In this document: piece after piece, positions 53,739-63,149 of the stretch
How positions within the stretch are numbered: position 1 is the first letter of the stretch
How the letters are laid out: each line of letters opens with the position of its first letter
Source of the DNA: Evansella sp041820985
Lineage (GTDB): Bacteria > Bacillota > Bacilli > Bacillales > Salisediminibacteriaceae
Assembly (NCBI RefSeq): GCF_041820985.1
Contig: NZ_JBGUAU010000006.1
Span: 1-64,000 of the forward strand
Reading direction: 5' to 3'
DNA length: 64,000 nucleotides
The notes under the pieces: model-generated
Told to the model about the DNA's origin: nothing
What the model saw: only the letters and a program-made list of their open reading frames with translations
The model's database searches: none
Position numbers and translations under genes: made by a program

Positions 53739-55955
53739 TTAAATATTTCGAAATCTTATAATATTTAGATCTCTATTGTTTGCTTGAACATTAGTAATAT
53801 TGGTTGCTGTAGTTAGTACTACTCGGACTTCATATGTGGTGGTTGGCGAAGGTGCTGGTGGAACAGATACAAAAGTATCAGCAAGTGGAAATCTTTGTGT
53901 TGCTACACTTGCACCACCTTGAGCTTGCCTTGACACTATTCTGGAATGAATTTGAGTTCCATCCCTATAAAGTCTAACTTCAAATTCAATATTATAATTA
54001 TTCTGTGCTTGAGCATTAACATTAATTGCTTCATCAACTTTTAATAAGTCCCCTACTATTACAGGGACTGTTACAGAATTAACTGTAACTTCAACTCCAA
54101 GTGGTAAACTAATACTACCAGGAACTTGATCAAAAAACAGGTCAGTAGTCTGCGTTACTGGTCCTTGATCCCCTTGAGGCCCTTGTTCTCCTTGAGGTCC
54201 ATCGTCCCCTTGAGGCCCTTGTTCTCCTTCAGGTCCTTGATCCCCTTGAGGTCCTTCGTCTCCTTCAGGACCTTGCTCTCCTTGAGGCCCTTGATCCCCT
54301 TGAGGTCCTTCATCTCCTTGCGGCCCAACGTCACCTTGTGGGCCCTGATCTCCTATTGGTCCTTGCTCTCCTTGAGGCCCTTGCTCTCCTTGAGGCCCAT
54401 CGTTCCCTTGAGGCCCTTGTTCTCCTTCAGGTCCTTGATCCCCTTGAGGTCCTTGTTCTCCTTCAGGCCCATCGTCACCTTGAGGCCCCTGATCTCCTAT
54501 TGGTCCTTGCTCTCCTTGAGGCCCTTGATCCCCTTGAGGTCCTTCATCTCCTTGCGGCCCATCGTCACCTTGTGGCCCCTGATCTCCTATTGGTCCTTGC
54601 TCTCCTTGAGGCCCTTGATCCCCTTGAGGTCCTTCATCTCCTTGCGGCCCATCGTCACCTTGTGGCCCATCGTTCCCTTGAGGCCCTTGTTCTCCTTCAG
54701 GTCCTTGATCCCCTTGAGGTCCTTGTTCTCCTTCAGGCCCTTGTTCTCCTTGAGGCCCATCGTTCCCTTGAGGCCCTTGTTCTCCTTCAGGTCCTTGATC
54801 CCCTTGAGGTCCTTGTTCTCCTTGAGGCCCCTGATCCCCTTGAGGCCCTTGCTCTCCTTGAAGCCCTTGCTCGCCTTGAGGACCTTGCTCGCCTTGAGGC
54901 CCATCGTCCCCTTGAGACCCTTGCTCGCCTTGAGGCCCATCGTCCCCTTGAGGTCCTTGATCTCCTTCAGGTCCTTGATCCCCTTGAGGTCCTTGTTCTC
55001 CTTCAGGCCCTTGATCCCCTTGAGGTCCTTCATCTCCTTGCGGCCCATCGTCACCTTGTGGGCCCTGATCTCCTATTGGTCCTTGCTCTCCTTGAGGCCC
55101 ATCGTTCCCTTGAGGCCCTTGTTCTCCTTCAGGTCCTTGATCCCCTTGAGGTCCTTGTTCTCCTTGAGGCCCATCGTCCCCTTGAGACCCTTGCTCTCCT
55201 TGAGGCCCTTGCTCGCCTTGAGGCCCTTGCTCTCCTTGAGGCCCTTGCTCTCCTTGAGGCCCATCGTTCCCTTGAGGCCCTTGTTCTCCTTCAGGTCCTT
55301 GATCCCCTTGAGGTCCTTGTTCTCCTTCAGGCCCTTGATCCCCTTGAGGTCCTTCGTCTCCTTCAGGACCTTGCTCTCCTTGAGGCCCTTGATCCCCTTG
55401 AGGCCCATCGTTCCCTTGAGGCCCTTGTTCTCCTTGAGGCCCTTGATCTCCTTGAGACCCTTGATCTCCTTGAGGCCCTTGATCCCCTTGAGGTCCTTCG
55501 TCTCCTTCAGGTCCTTGATCCCCTTCAGGCCCCTGATCCCCTTGAGGACCTTGATCTCCTACTGGACCTTGTTCTCCTTGAGGTCCTTGCTCACCTTCTA
55601 GACCTTCTTCATATAATTCTGAGTAAACAAGTCGATGCGGAACCGTTAAAGCACCAGATATTGATTTTCCCCATACCGAAATTTCAATTTCTTCTTGTGC
55701 AGCACCACTTATTGTAAAGTTATATTCAAAGGCATTTACATTTGAAAAGTAATCTCTTGTAATCACTTGATTAGCTGCAATAGAAAATGTTTCATTCACA
55801 TATAGAACTCGAGCACCATTTAAAATATATCCCTGAATAGTTACAACTGAAGAATCTACTTCACTATCATTAGTTATCTTGATTGTAACAAGACGAGAAG
55901 GTCTAACACCGTTTACTGGATTATTTTCTATTGGACCAGTAGATAAATTTCTCAC
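53739..55955 (-). CDS. Large collagen-like spore-surface protein 1
   Basis: 738 residues; GTG start with AAAGGAAG upstream. N-domain (1-~118) begins LSTGPIENNPVNGVRPS and is shared with the proteins at 58393 and 61156. Residues ~118-598 are ~160 collagen triplets dominated by GPQ, GDQ, GEQ, GPE with no Thr, giving a very acidic/amide-rich rod. The C-terminal ~140 residues (LFFDQVPGSISLPLGVEVTV ... LNIIRFRNI) form a beta domain like a trimerisation head. No signal peptide. The layout recalls BclA-type exosporium filaments, but with unusual Thr-free repeats. Function inferred as a spore surface or appendage fibre. Confidence 0.85.
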   Translation of the reverse strand: MRNLSTGPIENNPVNGVRPSRLVTIKITNDSEVDSSVVTIQGYILNGARVLYVNETFSIAANQVITRDYFSNVNAFEYNFTISGAAQEEIEISVWGKSISGALTVPHRLVYSELYEEGLEGEQGPQGEQGPVGDQGPQGDQGPEGDQGPEGDEGPQGDQGPQGDQGSQGDQGPQGEQGPQGNDGPQGDQGPQGEQGPEGDEGPQGDQGPEGEQGPQGDQGPEGEQGPQGNDGPQGEQGPQGEQGPQGEQGPQGEQGSQGDDGPQGEQGPQGDQGPEGEQGPQGNDGPQGEQGPIGDQGPQGDDGPQGDEGPQGDQGPEGEQGPQGDQGPEGDQGPQGDDGPQGEQGSQGDDGPQGEQGPQGEQGLQGEQGPQGDQGPQGEQGPQGDQGPEGEQGPQGNDGPQGEQGPEGEQGPQGDQGPEGEQGPQGNDGPQGDDGPQGDEGPQGDQGPQGEQGPIGDQGPQGDDGPQGDEGPQGDQGPQGEQGPIGDQGPQGDDGPEGEQGPQGDQGPEGEQGPQGNDGPQGEQGPQGEQGPIGDQGPQGDVGPQGDEGPQGDQGPQGEQGPEGDEGPQGDQGPEGEQGPQGDDGPQGEQGPQGDQGPVTQTTDLFFDQVPGSISLPLGVEVTVNSVTVPVIVGDLLKVDEAINVNAQAQNNYNIEFEVRLYRDGTQIHSRIVSRQAQGGASVATQRFPLADTFVSVPPAPSPTTTYEVRVVLTTATNITNVQANNRDLNIIRFRNI

Positions 55956-56103
55956 ATGCTTTCTTCCTTTCTAATACTCTAATAATTGATCTTAAATAAC
56001 TCATAATAGTATCTTGTTATGTTGATAACAGTAACCCTTTTTCTCTACTAATACGTGAACTGTTACTACTCCCTACGTTATTCAAAAAGAATTAAAAATA
56101 ATT

Positions 56104-56437
56104 CTAGATCCTCCGATACATGGCCGTGTATTATAACTAGTTGACTTGCAGCATTTTTTGGCTAATCAAAAAATGAGAGTTTATATTCATCGGTTCCTTT
56201 TGTTGTATTCTCAAATGCATATGCAGTAATGTTGGCTGGGCAAGTCTCTGTTATTGGATGATTAGTACTCACTGCAACAAATTGATTAACATATAAACTC
56301 TTTAACTATTTAATATATACCAATGGATTAGTACATTAGTTGAATTGACAGAGTCTTAATTTATGGTTTTTACATTTACTTGCTGAGTTGGCATATTTCC
56401 ACTAACAGGGTTGTTTTTAATTAGTCCAAAATAATAG
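56104..56437 (-). pseudogene. Decayed copy of the spore-surface N-terminal domain gene
   Basis: On the minus strand the frame reads LIKNNPVSGNMPTQQVNVK, then stops and shifts, then AVSTNHPITET, ANITAYAFE, LSFFD-stop-PKNAASQLVIIHGHVSED. Each piece aligns in order with the intact protein at 61156 (NNPVSGVRPTQQVTVK, FANLDGFEF, SFWGKNAAGQLIAAHRLVSEE). At least three in-frame stops and a frameshift mark it as dead. Confidence 0.8.
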
Positions 56438-56699
56438 AGAAACGCAATAGTTTTACTTCTTTCTTCTTTTTGTTAGATAGAGTGTCTTACGCTCAATATC
56501 TTTTATCTTATTCCTCAAATCATATTTTGATTGAGTGGATGCCCTATGTACTAGTCTTTTTTATTTGGAAATTGCTTTATTTTATACAAAAATAATAAAA
56601 CAACCTTGATTATGAGATCGTTATTTGTGTAGGTATAGATCTTTGTTTTACAAGGAGTATAAATTGGTTGGGTTGATACAACAATATAGCCTTAGAGAA

Positions 56700-56998
56700 A
56701 ACTATTGATGCAGTTATCGGAGGATTAATCGATTCCGTGTTCATCCTGAGTTAAAGGTGATGTTTTGTCTCTTTATTGAGGGAACAAAGATTGAAAGAAT
56801 GCCAATAAGGTTGTTTTATGAGATCTTATAAAGTATATGTTTTCGAGGATTGTACAGGATGTCCATTCCGATTTCAATGTACCAAAGCGAAAAATGGAAA
56901 TAATGAAAAAATACAATTTAACAACTTCAAATTTTTGAAGGCTAATTTTTGGATCACTCGTATGGAGGTGAGAGGAAAGAGATTGTAACAACTGAATT
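56700..56998 (+). pseudogene. IS1182-type transposase fragment
   Basis: At 56821 the plus strand reads RSYKVYVFEDCTGCPFRFQ, then CTKAKNGNN, the zinc-finger-like motif of IS1182-family (DDE) transposases. Upstream FRVHPELKVMF resembles an N-terminal HPK/HPEL block in another frame. No intact transposase or ends remain. It lies between the decayed domain copy and the collagen-like operon, so an insertion/deletion event probably shaped this locus. Confidence 0.55.
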
Positions 56999-57074
56999 AG
57001 ACTTTGGATTATGGTGTTGATCTTGTACACCGCTAGAACGTGTCAGTCAACTATAGATAATGGAACTAATCAAT

Positions 57075-57124
57075 AAAAAAGGTTCCAAACATCCGTTTAT
57101 GATGTTCGGAACCTTTTTTATTTT
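57075..57124 (-). terminator. Terminator of the collagen-like operon
   Basis: AAAAAAGGTTCCAAACATC / GATGTTCGGAACCTTTTTT, a 19-bp near-perfect stem with A/T-tracts on both ends, ~30 bp after the stop at 57154. Confidence 0.9.
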
Positions 57125-57153
57125 GGGCTATTTGTGTTCCAACTTCTTTATTT

Positions 57154-58356
57154 TTACCATTCTTCAGTTACACGTAACACTGCAGATACGTTAGAGGTTC
57201 CAGAGAAAGTTCCAACTACTAAAGACACACTCTCCTCATCAGGCAATTCAAAGTCCAATAAATTTGCAACTGCCAAATCTCTATTTGCAGCTCCTGGAAC
57301 ACCTGAAGCAACCCCTTGAAAAACAACATCTCCACCTGTAATGGTTCCAGCAGTATTGTTTACGAGTAAAGCAGTTTCATTATCTGGAATGTCTGTTGTC
57401 GGTGTTGGAAAGTTAGTAAATGCTGTATTTACGGTTCCTCCTACAATAATTTGAAAATAGATATCTGATGCTGTAACAATATCTACACCTTCTAACGTCA
57501 CACTTACGGAGTTCGGTCTCGCAGAACCTGTTGGAAATATAGCCTTCCTCTGAAATGATATAACTGGTACACCAGCTTCACCTACTAAAACAGTTCGCCT
57601 TTCTGAAGTGATTCTAAATTCAGGATTAAATTTACCAAGAATACTATATTGTCTTCCTCCTACAAATAGATTTCGAAGACCTTCCGTAGTACCATTATTT
57701 TCAATCTGTGCTCGTAGTGGTAAATTTGGATCTGTTAAACTTGTTTCATCTATTGGACGGAATCGGTGCACGGTCACAACTTCTTGTGCTAGTGTAGATG
57801 GATTTTGCACGACAACGTTAAACTCAATGACACCGTACCCATACCAAGTAAAATTTATATGAAAGATGTTACCTAATGCTAAGTTTAAGGTTAATCCACT
57901 CGTTCCTGTACCATCCAATTGATCTACATTCCAAGCCGATTGAGGGATGATTGTATCTGCACCCGCTCTTCTAATTGCAACAAATATTCCATCAGCTACA
58001 CTTTGACCAAAGAAGGCTCCGTTCTCGTCATCTACCATACCCCAACGGAATACTTGGTTATTTGTAGGGGGAAGCGGTATTCGAACTCCAATACCAGCTT
58101 GACCTGCATATCCTGGCATATATCTGCCTCTTTCCACACTATCTAGTGTGGCACTATCTGTATCGGCAGTCGTTGTCTCTACTTGATATTCTACTGTTGT
58201 ATTCGTTACCGTTCCAGCCCCTGTTGTTTCAACTAAGTCTCGTAAATTTGATAGACCGTATACCGAAGTCAATTCAATGACGGGAGTTCTTCTTGAGACC
58301 ATAAGTTCATTGAATTGAGAACTAACATTAGGTCCGACATTATTAATTGAAACCAT
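57154..58356 (-). CDS. Free-standing paralog of the collagen protein C-terminal domain
   Basis: 400 residues from ATG 58356 (MVSINNVGPNVSSQFNELM), with AAGGAGG seven bases upstream. It aligns end to end with residues ~445-844 of the neighbouring collagen-like protein; a 270-bp block (57960-58229 against 59196-59465) is identical at the DNA level. The domain (ERGRYMPGYAGQAGIGVRIP, AFFGQSVADGIFVAIRRAG, QSAWNVDQLDGTG, TWYGYGVIEFNVVV) resembles structural modules of phage and large-virus particles as I recall them. Start is 36 bp after the collagen gene stop, so one operon. Confidence 0.85.
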   Translation of the reverse strand: MVSINNVGPNVSSQFNELMVSRRTPVIELTSVYGLSNLRDLVETTGAGTVTNTTVEYQVETTTADTDSATLDSVERGRYMPGYAGQAGIGVRIPLPPTNNQVFRWGMVDDENGAFFGQSVADGIFVAIRRAGADTIIPQSAWNVDQLDGTGTSGLTLNLALGNIFHINFTWYGYGVIEFNVVVQNPSTLAQEVVTVHRFRPIDETSLTDPNLPLRAQIENNGTTEGLRNLFVGGRQYSILGKFNPEFRITSERRTVLVGEAGVPVISFQRKAIFPTGSARPNSVSVTLEGVDIVTASDIYFQIIVGGTVNTAFTNFPTPTTDIPDNETALLVNNTAGTITGGDVVFQGVASGVPGAANRDLAVANLLDFELPDEESVSLVVGTFSGTSNVSAVLRVTEEW

Positions 58357-58392
58357 AAAAATCCTCCTTTCGTTCAAAATAGCATCTATTCT

Positions 58393-60927
58393 TTACCATT
58401 CTTCATTTACTCTGAATACTGCTGATACATCTGTTGATCCGGAGATTGTTCCGATTACTAATGACACTGGTTCAAGATCTGGAAGTTCAAAGCTTAATAG
58501 ACTTGCTGTCGCTAACTCTCTGTTATTCCCTTGGGCTCCTGCTCCGACACCTTGGTAGACGACTTGACCGCCTGTTATCGTTGAAGCAGTATTGTTTACA
58601 AGTAAAGCTGTTTCATTATTAGGAATGTCAGTGTTCGTAGAAGGGAATTCTGTGAATGCGGTATTTAATGTTCCTCCCACTATTACTTGGAAATAGATAT
58701 CTTCACCCGCAACAATATCTAAACCTTCTAACGTCACACTTACAGAGTTCGGTCTCGCAGAACCTGTTGGAAATATAGCCTTCCTCTGAAATGATATAAC
58801 TGGTAGGCCTGCCGTTCCTACTGTAGCATTTCTCCTTTCTGAAGTGATTCTAAATTCAGGGTTAAATTTTCCTAGAATACTATACTGTCTTCCTCCTACA
58901 AATAGATCTCGAGGACCTTCCGTAGTACCATTATTTTCAATTTGAGCTCTTAGTGGTAAATTAGGATCTGCTAAACTTGTTTCATCTGTTGGACGGAATC
59001 GGTGCACGGTCACAACTTCTTGTGCTAGTGTAGATGGATTTTGCACGACAACGTTAAACTCAATGACACCGTACCCATACCAAGTAAAGTTTATTTGGAA
59101 GATGTTACCTAAAGCTAAATTTAGGGTTAATCCACTCGGTCCTGTACCATCCAATTGATCTACATTCCAGGCCGATTGAGGGATGAATGTATCTACACCC
59201 GCTCTTCTAATTGCAACAAATATTCCATCAGCTACACTTTGACCAAAGAAGGCTCCGTTCTCGTCATCTACCATACCCCAACGGAATACTTGGTTATTTG
59301 TAGGGGGAAGCGGTATTCGAACTCCAATACCAGCTTGACCTGCATATCCTGGCATATATCTGCCTCTTTCCACACTATCTAGTGTGGCACTATCTGTATC
59401 GGCAGTCGTTGTCTCTACTTGATATTCTACTGTTGTATTCGTTACCGTTCCAGCCCCTGTTGTTTGAACTATGTCTCGTAAATCTGATAGACCGTATACA
59501 GAGGTTAATTCAACAATTGGTGTCCTTTCTGCGGTATTCAATTCATCGAATTGGGAGTTAACTTCTGGACCAATACTTTCAATTATAACCTCATCGTTAA
59601 TTGCTCCTTGTTCTCCTTGTGGTCCTTGATCTCCTTGAGGTCCTTGGTCCCCTTCAGGTCCTTGATCCCCTTGTGGCCCTTGTTCTCCTTCGGGGCCTTG
59701 TTCACCTTCAGGCCCTTGATCTCCTTCAGGTCCTTGATCTCCTTGAGGTCCTTGATCTCCTACTGGCCCTTGGTCCCCTTGAGGTCCTTGATCTCCTTGA
59801 GGTCCTTGATCCCCTTGAGGTCCTTGATCTCCTTCAGGCCCTTGTTCTCCTTGAGTTCCTTGAGGTCCATCGTTCCCTTGAGGTCCTTGTTCTCCTTGAG
59901 GCCCTTGTTCTCCTACTGGCCCTTGGTCCCCTTGAGGCCCTTGTTCTCCTTCTGGGCCTTGCTCTCCTTGAGTCCCTTGATCTCCTACTGGCCCTTGTTC
60001 TCCTTGAGGCCCTTCGTCCCCTTGAGGTCCTTGATCTCCTACTGGTCCTTGGTTCCCATCAGGTCCTTGATCTCCTTGAGGTCCTTGATCCCCTTCAGGT
60101 CCTTGATCCCCTTCAGGTCCTTGATCTCCTTGAGGTCCTTGATCCCCTTGAGTTCCTTGATCTCCTTCAGGCCCTTGTTCTCCTTGAGTTCCTTGAGGTC
60201 CATCGTTCCCTTGAGGTCCTTGTTCTCCTTGAGTCCCTTGATCTCCTACTGGCCCTTGGTCCCCTTGAGGTCCATCGTTCCCTTCAGGTCCTTGATCTCC
60301 TACTGGTCCTTGGTCCCCTTCAGGTCCTTGATCTCCTTGAGGTCCTTGATCCCCTTCAGGTCCTTGATCCCCTTCAGGTCCTTGATCCCCTTGAGTTCCT
60401 TGAGGTCCATCGTTCCCTTGAGGTCCTTGATCCCCTTGAGGTCCTTGATCCCCTTGAGGCCCTTGTTCTCCTACTGGGCCTTGTTCTCCTTGAGTTCCTT
60501 GAGGTCCATCGTTCCCTTGAGGTCCTTGTTCTCCTTGAGGCCCGTCGTTCCCTTGAGGTCCTTGATCTCCAACGCTTGCTCCTAACAGTTCCTCTGATAC
60601 AAGACGGTGAGCAGTAACTAATTTCCCTGAAGGAGTTTTTCCCCAAACAGAGACTTCCGTTACTTCCTCTGCATCTCCTCCTGTTGTAAAATCAAACTCG
60701 AATCCATTTGCATTTGCAAAATAGGTTCTTGTCGTTACCTCATTAGGTGCTAGTGAAAAAAGTTCACTTACATATTGAGTTCGTGAACCATTTAATACAA
60801 AGCCCCTAATGAAAACAGTTGAAAAATTAATTGAACTTTGATTTTCAATTTTTACTGTTACTTGGGCGCTAGCACGTACCGCACCCACTTGATTATTTTC
60901 AATGGGTCCAGTCGAAAAAAATGCCAT
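58393..60927 (-). CDS. Large collagen-like spore-surface protein 2
   Basis: 844 residues, AAAGGAGG upstream. N-domain (1-~118, FSTGPIENNQVGAVRAS ... WGKTPSGKLVTAHRL) shared with proteins 1 and 3; ~108 collagen triplets (~120-444) of GPQ/GDQ/GEQ/GPE/GPV with occasional GTQ; then a ~400-residue C-domain (ERTPIVELTSVYGLSDLRD onward) that is duplicated next door. No signal peptide, as expected for a mother-cell-made spore-layer protein. First gene of a two-gene operon with 57154. Confidence 0.88.
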   Translation of the reverse strand: MAFFSTGPIENNQVGAVRASAQVTVKIENQSSINFSTVFIRGFVLNGSRTQYVSELFSLAPNEVTTRTYFANANGFEFDFTTGGDAEEVTEVSVWGKTPSGKLVTAHRLVSEELLGASVGDQGPQGNDGPQGEQGPQGNDGPQGTQGEQGPVGEQGPQGDQGPQGDQGPQGNDGPQGTQGDQGPEGDQGPEGDQGPQGDQGPEGDQGPVGDQGPEGNDGPQGDQGPVGDQGTQGEQGPQGNDGPQGTQGEQGPEGDQGTQGDQGPQGDQGPEGDQGPEGDQGPQGDQGPDGNQGPVGDQGPQGDEGPQGEQGPVGDQGTQGEQGPEGEQGPQGDQGPVGEQGPQGEQGPQGNDGPQGTQGEQGPEGDQGPQGDQGPQGDQGPQGDQGPVGDQGPQGDQGPEGDQGPEGEQGPEGEQGPQGDQGPEGDQGPQGDQGPQGEQGAINDEVIIESIGPEVNSQFDELNTAERTPIVELTSVYGLSDLRDIVQTTGAGTVTNTTVEYQVETTTADTDSATLDSVERGRYMPGYAGQAGIGVRIPLPPTNNQVFRWGMVDDENGAFFGQSVADGIFVAIRRAGVDTFIPQSAWNVDQLDGTGPSGLTLNLALGNIFQINFTWYGYGVIEFNVVVQNPSTLAQEVVTVHRFRPTDETSLADPNLPLRAQIENNGTTEGPRDLFVGGRQYSILGKFNPEFRITSERRNATVGTAGLPVISFQRKAIFPTGSARPNSVSVTLEGLDIVAGEDIYFQVIVGGTLNTAFTEFPSTNTDIPNNETALLVNNTASTITGGQVVYQGVGAGAQGNNRELATASLLSFELPDLEPVSLVIGTISGSTDVSAVFRVNEEW

Positions 60928-61155
60928 TAAGAGTTTACCTCCTTTACACTATATTTTTTGAACTACTTCATAAAATGTTGATTATTTTCTATGAGAAATT
61001 AGATTAATTAAATTGCTAGAAAATAATATATAGGAGAATGAAAAAGTAAAAGTTGTATAGTGAATAAAATGGATTAAAATCGAAATTGTACTTAATCTTT
61101 CCAATGTTATCGTTAGTAACTAAAGTTTTTATCCTAATAAAGTAAAAAAAGTGTA

Positions 61156-61506
61156 TTAAATGTCAAGTTCCTCTGAAACAAGTCGATGTGCAGCTATTAA
61201 TTGACCTGCTGCATTTTTACCCCAAAACGAAACGATGGTATCCTCTTCAGCGTCACCACCCGTTGTAATAATGAATTCAAATCCATCTAAGTTAGCAAAA
61301 TAGTTTTTTGTCATTACCTGATTTGGTCCTACAGCAAATACTTCTTGAACGTACAAACTTCTTGTACCATTTAGTGCATACCCTTGAATGAATATAGTAG
61401 ATGTATTTGAGGAATCGTTATTTGAGATTTTAACAGTTACTTGTTGAGTTGGCCTAACACCGCTAACAGGATTATTTTCAATAGGTCCCGATGAATAAAT
61501 GGACAT
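61156..61506 (-). CDS. Spore-surface N-domain protein 3 (collagen-free)
   Basis: 116 residues, GGAGGGAGGG upstream. Consists only of the shared domain: SSGPIENNPVSGVRPTQQVT, IFIQGYALNGTRSLYVQEVF, FANLDGFEFIITTGGDAEED, SFWGKNAAGQLIAAHRLVSE. Predicted beta-sandwich. Similar short proteins are common in Bacillus; I regard a coat/exosporium or appendage role as likely. It may cap or seed the collagen fibres built from its two larger relatives. Confidence 0.8.
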   Translation of the reverse strand: MSIYSSGPIENNPVSGVRPTQQVTVKISNNDSSNTSTIFIQGYALNGTRSLYVQEVFAVGPNQVMTKNYFANLDGFEFIITTGGDAEEDTIVSFWGKNAAGQLIAAHRLVSEELDI

Positions 61507-62000
61507 TAATTACTCCCTCCCTCCTTAATTAGAAATCTTAAAAATTCACTATTACATATAGTAAATATAGTTGTATGACTATTTTAGAAAGAAATAAATT
61601 TGGTCTACAGAAATCTACTAATGTTTGAGTGTCGTTTATTTTTTGATATCGAGATAGATTACCAAACTCAGACTGATTAAATCTATTAATTTCCAATCAA
61701 TTATCGATATCTTGTTCCCATCGTATTCAATCACAGAATTATTGATTGAGTATGTGCCCTGCGCAGTAGTCTTTTTCTACGGCCTGTTAATCGTCAATTG
61801 TTGCTTATGATTTGAGTGATACCTTCAAAAGAACAATATCTATTAAATATTTTTATGGATTGTGAGAAAGCTACATATTTGTCCAAACCAACAGTCTTTA
61901 AATGAATAGCATATTATTATTGTTTGTTCCTTCTTATCATGTTTTATGGATAAGTGTCTTCTGTTTTTTAACTATGATTTTTAAAAGGTGTGGATGGAAA
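61507..62000. other. Intergenic region upstream of domain protein 3
   Basis: AT-rich, 494 bp. Segment ~61732-61779 is a diverged copy of ~56522-56565 next to the decayed domain gene (shared TTGATTGAGT..ATGCCCT..CTAGTCTTTTT), so a larger block was duplicated. No gene or clear sporulation promoter could be assigned. Confidence 0.5.
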
Positions 62001-63119
62001 ATGAAAAAAGAGTCTTTGCATCTGAAGTATTTAGACTATCGTAATTTTTGTGAAGTAAAGGATTTTAAAGAGTATAAGAAGGGAAAATTACGTGAAAATA
62101 GCTTATATGTTGTTATACCTCCAGAAAAAAACAACTTAACTCTCCCGGTTTTTACTCCGCAAGAAAAAATACATCTGCCCAATTTCTGCTCAACGAATGA
62201 AATTTATTTAGCTAGTATAAAAGATGGCTTATGTTTAAAAAATCAGGTAATTATTTATGACAACAAATATATACTACCTGATAGTTTCAGGCATTATCAG
62301 TATATCTCTCCACATAAGGGGTTAAGGTTTAATGAAGTTTCGAATAAATTTACTACAAAAGAAAGAATCAGTGAAACGAATTACCAACCAGGGGATAGTA
62401 TTTTTTTAAGTGGAGAAATTTCACAAGGATATGGCCATTTTTTATTAGAGGTAGTTTCAAGATTATGGATTACTCAATATATGGATATAAGCCGATATAA
62501 ATTTATTATGAATCCTAATGATAATAAGCGGTGGCAGCTTGATATTTTAAAATCATTAGGAATCTCAAAAAAGCAAATTTTATTCTTAAACGAACCCATA
62601 AGGTGTGAAAGACTTCATATTCCTGTTCAAGCGTTTGTTTTAAGAAAGTATACATCATCGTATGCCTATAACATCTGGACAAAAATTGGTGAATATTATA
62701 ATAGAAGTGTTGGTCCTAAAAAAATTTATGTATCGAGATCAAAGTTAAATAATAAAAGACGACAGTTAGTAAATGAAAAAGAAGTAGAAAAAATATTTGC
62801 TTCCTTTGGATTTCGAATTGTTCATCCGCAGGAATTGAGTGTAGGGCAGCAGATAAATCTTTTTAAGAATGCCAATATAATTGCTGGTCCTTCTGGGTCT
62901 GGTATGTACAATAGTGTATTTCAAAGAAAATCAAGAAGAAAACTAGTACTTACAACTAGGAACTTTGTAAAAATGAGTGATATTTTAATCAACACTTCTA
63001 CAAGTGGCCAACTAAACTATTTTTTTGGAGAAACGATAGAGAATCATAAGTCTATCCATGAAGCAAAATGGAGAATAAATATTTATAAGTTGAGGAAATT
63101 TTTGAAGTGCTATTTGTAG
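62001..63119 (+). CDS. Glycosyltransferase family 61 (DUF563) protein
   Basis: 372 residues from ATG 62001 (MKKESLHLKYL); the frame is open upstream but without a site. GEISQGYGHFLLEVVSRLW, KIYVSRSKLNNKRRQLVNE, VEKIFASFGFRIVHPQELS and INLFKNANIIAGPSGSGMYN are the DUF563/GT61 signature blocks (the last normally GAHGAGL). Soluble, probably a spore glycan transferase. The next gene, a sulfotransferase, starts 30 bp later. Confidence 0.85.
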   Translation: MKKESLHLKYLDYRNFCEVKDFKEYKKGKLRENSLYVVIPPEKNNLTLPVFTPQEKIHLPNFCSTNEIYLASIKDGLCLKNQVIIYDNKYILPDSFRHYQYISPHKGLRFNEVSNKFTTKERISETNYQPGDSIFLSGEISQGYGHFLLEVVSRLWITQYMDISRYKFIMNPNDNKRWQLDILKSLGISKKQILFLNEPIRCERLHIPVQAFVLRKYTSSYAYNIWTKIGEYYNRSVGPKKIYVSRSKLNNKRRQLVNEKEVEKIFASFGFRIVHPQELSVGQQINLFKNANIIAGPSGSGMYNSVFQRKSRRKLVLTTRNFVKMSDILINTSTSGQLNYFFGETIENHKSIHEAKWRINIYKLRKFLKCYL

Positions 63120-63149
63120 TTAATCTGGTATATGAAAGGAGTGAGTGAT

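Noticed and set aside
54126..55717. Long plus-strand open frames opposite the collagen repeats
   Set aside because: The repetitive GPQ/GDQ coding leaves stops absent on the other strand; the translations are monotonous RSLIPLR or LLEALVLL repeats with no ribosome site.
56773..57030. 85-residue minus-strand open frame
   Set aside because: It is the antisense of the IS1182-like transposase fragment on the plus strand.
54126..60600. CRISPR-like periodic repeats in the collagen regions
   Set aside because: The 18-bp periodicity encodes Gly-X-Y hexads in frame; there are no unique spacers of constant length.
59551..60617. Long plus-strand open frames opposite the second collagen gene
   Set aside because: Same artefact of repeat composition as at 54126.
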